Positions 57,383 through 64,000 of a DNA stretch of 64,000 nucleotides are shown here, piece after piece. A program made the position numbers and the translations under genes. The DNA comes from Myxococcus terminator_A (GTDB lineage: Bacteria > Myxococcota > Myxococcia > Myxococcales > Myxococcaceae): positions 394,193-458,192 of the forward strand of contig JBLZWL010000002.1 of the NCBI GenBank assembly GCA_049194865.1, given 5' to 3'. Under the pieces are notes generated by a model, which saw nothing but the letters and a program-made list of their open reading frames with translations, searched no databases and had not been told where the DNA came from. The first letter of the stretch is position 1, and every line of letters starts with the position of its first letter.

Positions 57383-60292
57383 TCAGGAGCGGGGCCCGCC
57401 GCGAACCCGACGGCGGGCTCCGAGCACGAGGCCGGTGAGGACGAGGAGTGCCGTCGTCGCGAGGGCGAGCACTCCCGGCGTCACTCCACCGCGCTCCAGG
57501 GGCGTGGTGGCCACGAGCGAGGCATCCCCCAGCACCACCAGTCCCGCCCAGGCCGCTGGAGGCATGCCGTCCTCCATGGCCTCGAGCTGGGCCGCGCGCA
57601 GCGCCGCCGACGTGCTCACCCCCATGGCCAGATGTCGATAGAACCGCTCCACCAGCGCCGCCGCTTCGTCATCGCGCAGCGGCCACAAACTGGCCACCAC
57701 CGCGTGGGCACCGGCCTCGAAGAAGGCGCGCGCGAGGCTGAGCACGCCCTCTCCGGGCAGCACGGTGCCGGACGCGCTCCGACAAGCGGAGAGCACCACC
57801 AGCGCGCCCTGCAGGTGCAGCTCCGCGATTTCCCGTGGCTGGAGGATGCCGTCCTCCTCCTCGGAGCCTGGGGCGAGCACGAGCGCCGAGCGCTCGGGGG
57901 CCTCGGCATCGACGACGGCGTGGGCCGCCAGGTGCAGCACCCTCATGCTCGACAGGTCCGTGCTCTTGAGCGCGTGCTCGGAGGCGTCCGTGCCCACGAG
58001 CAGCCGGGCCGGGGTGTGGGTGCCACGAAGGACGTCCTCGACTTCGTGTCCCTCCCGCCGCGCCTCGGGAAGCGCTCCCAGCTGCGCGGCCTCGGTGAAG
58101 ACGCCAGCCCGCTCTCGCGCCACCGCTCGGGCCACGGGCTGCCGGACGGCGCGGTCAGGGTCCGCGAGCACCAGGGCCTCGCCTCCTGGTTCACGAGGAA
58201 GCGCCTGCCTCCAATGGCGCCACAGGCTGGCGGAGGGCACCAGGGCCAGCTCGTAGCGGGCCACCAGCGGCGGACCGTCCGGTCGCTCGCGCAGCGCCGC
58301 GAAGGGCAAATCATGAAGCGGTCCATCTGGCACCAGCAGCAGCCGGCGCACCGTCGGAGGCAACCCCGCGAGGGCCGGGCCCAGGAGCTGCGCATGGAGG
58401 GCCGCCGCCGCGCCGACCTCGGAGTCGTCGCGGCGCTCGATGAGCCCGGAGAACAGCGTGGCCGCCGCCACGAGCCGCGTGCGCTCGGGGATGCGATGGA
58501 CCCGTGTTCCCGCCCGCGTCACCGCGAGCACCCAGGCGCCTCCCGCCGAGGTGCCGGCGCTGTCCTTGTCGTCGCCGACGAGGAAGGCCAGCAGCGCTTC
58601 GTCCTCGCCCAGCCCCTGCTCGACTGCCTCCAGCGACACGAACTCCGGCGCGCCATGGCGGGGCGCGGGCCGCAAGTCCCGCTCGTGCCGCTCCAGCTCC
58701 TGGAGTTCCTTCAAGGCCGTCTCGCGCCCGCTGCCCGCGAGCGATGCGTCCAGCAGCCGCCGCTGCACCGCGACCAATCGTCGCTGCACCTCGCCGCGCT
58801 CCGAGCGACGCGCGGGGGTGTCCTGCGAGGACGCCAGCGCTCGCGAGGCGACCAGCGCATCGAGCAGCGTCCTCGCCCGCAGGCGCTCGCTCACCGCGAA
58901 GGCGCGTGTCAGGGCCTCCCTCGGGGAAAGCGTGGCGGGCTGGCCCGTCGCGCCGCCGGCCTCCAGCGTCCAGCCCGCGAGGCGGTGGTAGTCGTGGGCC
59001 CAGGTCGCGAGCAGCTCCGCCTGACTGGAGGCGTCGCTCTGCGTCTCCCGCAGGGCCTCCGCCGCGTCCAGGGCGCGCTCGGCGTGGTGGAGGGCTTCGG
59101 GGAGGGGCTGCGTCCAATACGCCACCGTGCCGCGTCCACGCAGGGCCCAGGCGAGATAGAGCGGGTCCTTCCCCTCGACGGCCAGGCGGAGCGCCGCGTC
59201 CGCGTCCTGGATGGCGCCGGTCGGGTCCACGTCCGCCCGTCGCACGGCCCGCGTCCAGAGACATGCGAGTCGCCGCTCGTTGGAATCCAGCAGCTCCGCG
59301 AGGGCCATGCAGCGCTGGAGCAGCTCGTCGGCTTCGCGTCGCTCCTCGGGAGTGTCCCCCAGCATCGCCACGGTGAGCCGCAGCGCGCGCGTCACCTGCG
59401 TCTGGTTCCCCGTGTTCTCCGCGGCGGCCAGCGCCTGTCGGGCGAGTGCGAGCGCTCGCGCCCGTCCCTCCGGCGTGGGGTCTCGCTCCAGCCGCCGCGT
59501 CGCGAGGCTCGCGAGCATGTAGCGCGCGTGTCCCTCCAGGAAGAGGTCGCGAGTCGCATGGGCCAGCTCCGCCAGGCGGAGGTTGACGTCCGTGGCCTCC
59601 TCCAGCCGGCCGAGCCGCTCGCTCACCGTGCTCATGACGCCCAGGTACTGCTTCTTCAGCCCTTCGCCACCGTCCGGGAAGACGAGCGCCTCGGCGCGCT
59701 TGAGCACCCGAAAGGCCCGGCCCAGGTCCAGCTCCACCTCGTAGAGCTGGCTGGCCTCGACGATGAGGGCGCGTGCATGCAGCTCCGGCTTGCCGGAGGC
59801 GCTGGCCACCTCGACCACGCGGCGCGTCCACTCGGCGGCCTCGTCGGCGCGCCCTTGGGCCAGGAGGATGACGCGCAGGTTCATGCCCGCCAGCACCTCG
59901 CCCTCCGCGTCCTGGAGCCGACGGAACGTCATCGCGGCGCGCTGGTAGGGCGCCTCCGCGGCCTTCCGGTCCGTCAGGTGCTCCACGTGCCCGAGCACCA
60001 GGGCCAGCCAGCCATGGTCCGGATTCTGTTCCACCAGGGCCGCCAGCTCACGTCGGACCGTGTCGCGAGCGGGGGGCGCCTGCGCGCACTGGTAGAAACA
60101 CATCGCGCTCTCACGCGCCTCGGGATGCGCCAGGAGGAGCTCCCGGCACTCCACGAGCGTGGGGGCCTGGGGCGGCCGGACCGTCTCCTTCGCGAGCGCG
60201 GGAGCCGGATACACCTCCCCCAGGAGCAGCGTCACCGCGAGGATGGCGAGGCCCAGGGGGGCGCGACCGGCGGAGGGCTTCCGGGTCGTCAC
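57383..60292 (-). CDS. Exported, membrane-anchored TPR-CHAT protein
   Basis: A 969-residue protein. It has an N-terminal signal peptide (about 1-35), a helical-repeat region of TPR type (about 75-430), and a CHAT caspase-like protease domain (about 640-930). The His-Cys dyad is His 791 in LHLAAHA and Cys 837 in LSACRSASG. One membrane helix lies near residue 945, followed by an Arg-rich end. The domain should therefore lie in the periplasm. It starts with a GTG one base after the stop of the upstream exported protein, in an operon led by an ECF sigma factor. Confidence 0.9.
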   Translation of the reverse strand: MTTRKPSAGRAPLGLAILAVTLLLGEVYPAPALAKETVRPPQAPTLVECRELLLAHPEARESAMCFYQCAQAPPARDTVRRELAALVEQNPDHGWLALVLGHVEHLTDRKAAEAPYQRAAMTFRRLQDAEGEVLAGMNLRVILLAQGRADEAAEWTRRVVEVASASGKPELHARALIVEASQLYEVELDLGRAFRVLKRAEALVFPDGGEGLKKQYLGVMSTVSERLGRLEEATDVNLRLAELAHATRDLFLEGHARYMLASLATRRLERDPTPEGRARALALARQALAAAENTGNQTQVTRALRLTVAMLGDTPEERREADELLQRCMALAELLDSNERRLACLWTRAVRRADVDPTGAIQDADAALRLAVEGKDPLYLAWALRGRGTVAYWTQPLPEALHHAERALDAAEALRETQSDASSQAELLATWAHDYHRLAGWTLEAGGATGQPATLSPREALTRAFAVSERLRARTLLDALVASRALASSQDTPARRSERGEVQRRLVAVQRRLLDASLAGSGRETALKELQELERHERDLRPAPRHGAPEFVSLEAVEQGLGEDEALLAFLVGDDKDSAGTSAGGAWVLAVTRAGTRVHRIPERTRLVAAATLFSGLIERRDDSEVGAAAALHAQLLGPALAGLPPTVRRLLLVPDGPLHDLPFAALRERPDGPPLVARYELALVPSASLWRHWRQALPREPGGEALVLADPDRAVRQPVARAVARERAGVFTEAAQLGALPEARREGHEVEDVLRGTHTPARLLVGTDASEHALKSTDLSSMRVLHLAAHAVVDAEAPERSALVLAPGSEEEDGILQPREIAELHLQGALVVLSACRSASGTVLPGEGVLSLARAFFEAGAHAVVASLWPLRDDEAAALVERFYRHLAMGVSTSAALRAAQLEAMEDGMPPAAWAGLVVLGDASLVATTPLERGGVTPGVLALATTALLVLTGLVLGARRRVRGGPRS

Positions 60293-60293
60293 T

Positions 60294-60827
60294 TCAGCGC
60301 GTGGGAGGTGGCGGAGGGACGACGGGTTCGCACTTGAGCGTGATGGGCCCGGGCGGAGAGGGCGGGGGCCGGGGATTGTCGTTCTGCTTCATCAGCTCGA
60401 AGTAGCAGATGACGGGCTCCGACCAGGGGTTCGGGGAGAGGGGAGCCCAGCGCTCCACAATCACCATCGCCACGGAGAGGGGCGTGCCCGTCACGGCGGA
60501 GACGACGCGCGCGACCAGTGGCCCCGCCGATGCGGCCCGATGGCTCACCCGCAGGGGCGAGTCCACGTCCACCATGCCCGACGTCTGCGCGACGATGGTG
60601 CCGGCGCTGTCGAGGAGCTGGAGCGTGACGAACTGGCTGCCGCCCGTCCTCACTCCGGTCTCCACCACCGAGGCGACCACCTGGTCTCCGGCCTCGCCAT
60701 GGCTCGGCGCTGTCTTCGCCACGTGCGTCGTCACGGTGGCCGCTTGTCCGAACGCCGGCAACGATATCCCTCCCACCAGCGTGACGATCGCCAGCAGTCC
60801 ACCTCGAATCCACGGTTGAGTCTTCAT
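60294..60827 (-). CDS. Exported protein of unknown function
   Basis: A 177-residue protein with a signal peptide ending FGQA, a beta-rich body (VTTHVAKTAPSHGEAG, QFVTLQLLDSAGTIVAQ), and a Pro-rich C-terminus. I chose ATG 60827; ATG 60843-60845 with a GAGGGGG upstream is nearly as good. It sits between the anti-sigma-like gene and the CHAT gene, and its stop is 1 bp from the CHAT start. It may be the ligand or partner of the CHAT protein. Confidence 0.75.
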   Translation of the reverse strand: MKTQPWIRGGLLAIVTLVGGISLPAFGQAATVTTHVAKTAPSHGEAGDQVVASVVETGVRTGGSQFVTLQLLDSAGTIVAQTSGMVDVDSPLRVSHRAASAGPLVARVVSAVTGTPLSVAMVIVERWAPLSPNPWSEPVICYFELMKQNDNPRPPPSPPGPITLKCEPVVPPPPPTR

Positions 60828-60879
60828 TCCTGGCTCCGTCCTCATGACTGCCCCCTCGTGTCGCGCACCACCGTCCGCA

Positions 60880-61614
60880 CTACTCCAGCCGGTTGACGAA
60901 CGTGGCGCCGCGAAGCACCTGTCCGTCCGGCAACCGCGCTTCCACCTGCCACAGCAGCTTCGTTCCGGGCTTGAGCGGCGCGAGCACCGACGCGCGCACC
61001 CGGTACTCGGGCTGCGCCAGCGAGTCGGCGCGGTGGACCAGGCTCAGGTCCTCCGTGGACACCCGCACCGACCAGCGGGTCCCCTCGGGCCCGCCACTCC
61101 AGCGCAGCACACAGTCGTCGCGCTTCAGCGGCGCGGCTTCCGGCACCAGCGAGCTGAGCGCCCCCGTGTCGCCTCCGCGCATCGGGTGCTGCTCCGGCCC
61201 CTCCCGCACCGAGATGCCGACCACCACCAGGACCAGCGCCGCCGTGGCCACCGCGCCCCAGACGGGCCGGCTCCACACGGAGCGGAAGCGGCGTCGCTCC
61301 CGCGCGTCACTCGAGTCCCTTCGAGCCCTCGGGCCCGCGGCCTCCAGCGTCGCGGCGGGCGCGGCCTGGGCGGCGGCGGCCGAGAGCTCCTTCGCCAGTC
61401 GCCACGCCGCGGCCCAGGCGGGGTCATCCGCCACGCGCGCGACGACGGCCCGACGCTCTTCCATGGGCAGCTCACCGCTCACCGCGCGCCACACCAGGTC
61501 GGTGTCCACGGGCTCGCCACCCGCCATCGGCTCCTCGTCGCGCACCACCGCGCGCAGGCGCTCGACGGTGGCCTCGTCGGGCTTCATCTCGTCGTCGCGT
61601 CGCTGCTCGCTCAC
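60880..61614 (-). CDS. Membrane anti-sigma-like protein
   Basis: This 244-residue protein has a cytoplasmic helical N-terminal part (about 1-110), one membrane helix (about 118-135) and an exported beta-rich domain (about 140-244). The layout and its 4-bp overlap with the ECF sigma gene are what is expected of an anti-sigma factor. I do not see a Cys-His zinc-type anti-sigma motif; the EERRAVVARVADDP stretch is similar in style to the short anti-sigma domain. The call is therefore by context. Confidence 0.75.
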   Translation of the reverse strand: MSEQRRDDEMKPDEATVERLRAVVRDEEPMAGGEPVDTDLVWRAVSGELPMEERRAVVARVADDPAWAAAWRLAKELSAAAAQAAPAATLEAAGPRARRDSSDARERRRFRSVWSRPVWGAVATAALVLVVVGISVREGPEQHPMRGGDTGALSSLVPEAAPLKRDDCVLRWSGGPEGTRWSVRVSTEDLSLVHRADSLAQPEYRVRASVLAPLKPGTKLLWQVEARLPDGQVLRGATFVNRLE

Positions 61615-62195
61615 GGCTCGAATCCCTTCGTCGAGAGGCAGAGGCGCAGCGCGCTCAGCCCGCGGTAGATGAGGTTCTCGGCCCGCTTGCCATCCCAGCC
61701 CATCAACTCGCCGGCCTCCGGCACGGTGTGGCCTTGGAGGTACAGCGTCACCGCGAGCCTGCGGTCCTGGGCGAGCTGGCGCAGGCAGTCGCGCACCGCC
61801 TGGGCAATCTGCGAGCCGCTCGCGGACTTCTCCGGGTCGCCCGACGCCATCGGCTGCTGGGGTTGTGTCTCCACTTCCTCCAGGGCGACTTCCCGACGGC
61901 GCTCCACGTTGCGCAGCTCGTCCACCAGCGCCGTGTACGCCACGCGGTACAGATAGGCGGGCGAGAGCTTGGAGCGGTCCGGCTCGCGGCGCTGCAGCTC
62001 CATGACGCGCATCATCGCCGTCTGCACCAGGTCATCGCGGCGATCCGCCAGACGCGGGGGACACACCTGCGCGACAGCTCGCGTCAGGTCCCGGCGGAGC
62101 TTCTCCAGCTCTTGATTCGGCAGAGGACCCGCGACCTGGGAAGGTCTTGGTTGCGACTCCACGTGGAAGGTCCTCCAGGAAGCACTCATGGTCAT
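61611..62195 (-). CDS. ECF-type RNA polymerase sigma factor
   Basis: A 194-residue sigma factor. Region 2 is the stretch around DDLVQTAMMRVMEL and LYRVAYTALVDELRN, and region 4 is a helix-turn-helix, TVPEAGELMGWDGKRAENLIYRGL. No region 1 or 3 is present, which is the ECF layout. An in-frame ATG 6 bp in is also possible. Its stop overlaps the anti-sigma-like gene by 4 bp. Confidence 0.9.
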   Translation of the reverse strand: MTMSASWRTFHVESQPRPSQVAGPLPNQELEKLRRDLTRAVAQVCPPRLADRRDDLVQTAMMRVMELQRREPDRSKLSPAYLYRVAYTALVDELRNVERRREVALEEVETQPQQPMASGDPEKSASGSQIAQAVRDCLRQLAQDRRLAVTLYLQGHTVPEAGELMGWDGKRAENLIYRGLSALRLCLSTKGFEP

Positions 62196-62615
62196 CGAAA
62201 GGTCCCATCCACGGCAAGTGTGAGCGCTGTTCCACGGGCAGCTCTCCCCGCGTCTCCACCGCGTCCCTGTTCCTTGAACGGACCCCGCGCCTTTTTCCCC
62301 TCACGCGCCTGTGTCTCGGGGGAAGACCCCGGTTCACCCGCACTGTCACCTCCCTCTCCGCCAGGGTGGGCCGGTGATATTTTCCATTCAGGTGGAAAGC
62401 CGGGTGGTGGGCGGATGTCGAGGCGTGGGCAAAAGCCGCCGCGTCAGGGCCTCACGGGATGGGTTGCGTGGCCACGGGCGGTTCGGGTCCCTATATCTGG
62501 AGTGAGTCGACAGGAGGCAGGTCGCCTGGATGCTCTCCAGGCGGAATCGACGAGCGAATGAACGTCCTGCTTCCCAGATGTGTTGGCTGAGTCCTTCTCC
62601 CAAGGAGGCCGTCCC
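62196..62615. other. Divergent intergenic region, 420 bp
   Basis: No gene is seen. On the sigma-factor side the minus strand carries two copies of GGAACAG (62267-62273 and 62227-62233), 40 bp apart. These look like ECF -35 elements and could allow self-activation, but I see no firm -10 for either. An A/T-rich patch near 62378-62390 is out of keeping with the rest. The far end includes the AAGGAGG site of the kinase. Confidence 0.5.
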
Positions 62616-63845
62616 TTGCGAAGGTTTCAGGAACGCCTTCCTCTCGAGGCGCTGACATTCGACGACACGTTGGTCCTGCTGGAGGTGGTGCGGGACCTGG
62701 CCCACCTCCGGACGCTGGAGGACGTGATGGCGCTGGTGCGCCGCGCGGCCCGCCGGCTCAGCGGCGCGGATGGCGTCACGTTCGTGCTGCGCGAAGGCAA
62801 CCTCGTGCACTACGCGGATGAGGAGGCCATCGCCCCGCTGTGGAAGGGGTGTCGGTTTCCCATCGAGTCGTGCATCTCCGGGTGGGCCATCTTGAACCGG
62901 GAGCCGGTGGTCATCGAGGACATCTACGCGGATGACCGAATCCCGCATGACGTCTACCGCGCCACGTTCGTGAAGAGCCTGGTCATGGTGCCGGTGCGTC
63001 GCGCGGACCCGGTGGGCGCCATTGGCGCGTATTGGGCGAAGCGTCGGGTGCCGGGGCTGCGGGAGGTCTCCCTGCTCCAGGCGCTCGCGGACTCCGCGGC
63101 CGTCGCGGTGGAGAACGGGCGGCTGTACGAGGCGGAGCGCGCGGCGCGGCGGGCCGCCGAGGCGGAGACGCGTCTGCGTGGCGAGCTGCTGGCGATGGTG
63201 TCCCACGACTTGCGCAATCCGCTGGGCGTCATCTCCATGACGTCATCGCTGCTGGCGCCCCTGCTGACGCCGCTCAACGGGCGCGCGCGGCACCACCTGG
63301 ACACCCTCAATCGCTCGGCGCTGCGGATGGAGCGGCTCATCCATGACCTGCTCGACTTCGCGGCCATCGAGGCCGGTGGCTTCCGGGTGAGTCGCGTGCC
63401 GCTGGCGCTCTCGCGGCTCATGGAGCAGGCGTCGGAGCTGGGGCCGATGGCGCAGGAGCGCGGCATTGGCCTGGAGCTGCGGCTGCCCGAGCGGGATGTC
63501 GACGTGCGGTGTGATCCAGACCGCATCCACCAGGTGTTCTCCAACCTGGTGGGCAACGCCGTCCGCTTCACGCCCGCGGGTGGACGCATCACCGTGATGG
63601 CGGAGGTCCATGATGACCGTGTCGAGCTGAGCGTGGAGGACACGGGCGCGGGAATCGCGCCGGAAGTCTTGCCCGTCCTGTTCGACCGGGTTCAGCGGCC
63701 GACGACGCGGATACCGGGGAGCGGCGTGGGGCTGGGGCTCTCCATCACCCGAGGCATCGTCGAGGCACACGGCGGCGCGGTGCGCGTGCGGAGCCAGGTC
63801 GGGCTGGGGACGACGTTCACCTTCACGCTCCCGATGGAGGGATGA
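62616..63845 (+). CDS. GAF-domain sensor histidine kinase
   Basis: A 409-residue soluble kinase. It has an N-terminal GAF domain (about 20-170; GADGVTFVLREGNLVHYADE, CISGWAILNREPVVIEDIY), a HisKA domain with His 197 in VSHDLRNPLG, and a HATPase domain (N-box LVGNAVRFT, G1 EDTGAGI, G2 GSGVGLGLSI). I chose TTG 62616 because AAGGAGG lies 7 bp before it; a GTG 36 bp upstream has no such site. No regulator gene is beside it, so its partner is elsewhere. Confidence 0.93.
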   Translation: MRRFQERLPLEALTFDDTLVLLEVVRDLAHLRTLEDVMALVRRAARRLSGADGVTFVLREGNLVHYADEEAIAPLWKGCRFPIESCISGWAILNREPVVIEDIYADDRIPHDVYRATFVKSLVMVPVRRADPVGAIGAYWAKRRVPGLREVSLLQALADSAAVAVENGRLYEAERAARRAAEAETRLRGELLAMVSHDLRNPLGVISMTSSLLAPLLTPLNGRARHHLDTLNRSALRMERLIHDLLDFAAIEAGGFRVSRVPLALSRLMEQASELGPMAQERGIGLELRLPERDVDVRCDPDRIHQVFSNLVGNAVRFTPAGGRITVMAEVHDDRVELSVEDTGAGIAPEVLPVLFDRVQRPTTRIPGSGVGLGLSITRGIVEAHGGAVRVRSQVGLGTTFTFTLPMEG

Positions 63846-63848
63846 GCG

Positions 63849-64000
63849 TCAGGGGTGGACGCGCTCGTAGCGGCCGTCGGTGACGCGGTGGAGGCCGAGT
63901 GACTCCGCGAGCCGGATGGCGCCGAGGTTGCCGGGCTGGGTCAACGCGAACAGCCTCCTCACACCAAGCGACTGGAAGGCGTGCTCGAGCAGGGCTCGTG
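63849..64000 (-). CDS. GNAT-family acetyltransferase, 3' end only
   Basis: About 50 C-terminal residues, with the 5' end outside the window. The segment ALTQPGNLGAIRLAESLGL is the Asn-x-x-x-x-x-x-x-x-x-Gly turn typical of RimJ/RimL-type GNAT enzymes. It converges on the kinase gene with a 3-bp gap. Confidence 0.75.
   Translation of the reverse strand, partial: RALLEHAFQSLGVRRLFALTQPGNLGAIRLAESLGLHRVTDGRYERVHP

Noticed and set aside
57632..60337. 901-residue open frame on the plus strand
   Set aside because: It lies opposite the TPR-CHAT gene, is full of Arg, His and Leu and has no motif. It is a high-GC shadow.

Overview
The window is high-GC DNA from a Gram-negative, multicellular-type deltaproteobacterium. 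It most likely comes from the Myxococcaceae (Myxococcus, Corallococcus or a close relative). Pointers are the elb-type ether-lipid cluster, the many lipoproteins with LxxC lipoboxes, the sigma-54 activator, the PAS and GAF histidine kinases, and the tightly packed operons with 1-4 bp overlaps. No rRNA, tRNA, CRISPR array, phage or insertion sequence is seen. Base composition looks uniform, so this reads as chromosome rather than an island.

Layout. 1-6.7 kb: the 3' part of rtcB, a small membrane protein, a GNAT enzyme, glgC, an FHA-GGDEF diguanylate cyclase and an MFS exporter. 6.7-15.5 kb: a five-gene minus-strand cluster around a four-domain giant enzyme (reductase, AMP ligase, carrier, acyltransferase) that matches ElbD of myxobacterial ether-lipid synthesis. 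15.8-21.6 kb: a SWIB-domain protein with an H1-like tail, then treY-treX of alpha-glucan to trehalose conversion. 21.7-28.6 kb: TerC, ApaG, ferrochelatase, two lipoproteins, Sua5 and a two-domain epimerase. 28.7-33.3 kb: a GldA/GldF/GldG-like ABC operon ending in a DUF4340 protein. 33.2-37.0 kb: a minus-strand operon of a very short GvpA-like protein, a histidine kinase, a response regulator and a GvpF/L protein. 37.2-41.7 kb: FAD-Rieske oxidoreductase, hemerythrin, DNA glycosylase and zinc dehydrogenase. 41.9-48.8 kb: a protein with 13-residue tandem repeats, an AmpG-like permease, two tandem paralogues of unknown function, an aminotransferase and a lipoprotein. 49-52.5 kb: a peroxide defence block (dps, ahpD, ahpC) with a visible sigma-54 promoter facing a sigma-54 activator. 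52.5-57.4 kb: an unknown soluble protein, an amino-acid ABC importer and a secreted Cys-rich lipoprotein. 57.4-62.2 kb: an operon of ECF sigma factor, membrane anti-sigma-like protein, exported protein and TPR-CHAT protease-like protein. 62.6-64 kb: a GAF histidine kinase and the end of a GNAT gene.

Most promising for new biology are the GvpA-like/kinase/regulator/GvpFL operon and the ECF-sigma/CHAT operon. Next come the tandem 134-residue paralogues and the sigma-54-controlled ahpCD unit. All function calls come from reading motifs by eye; no database search was run.
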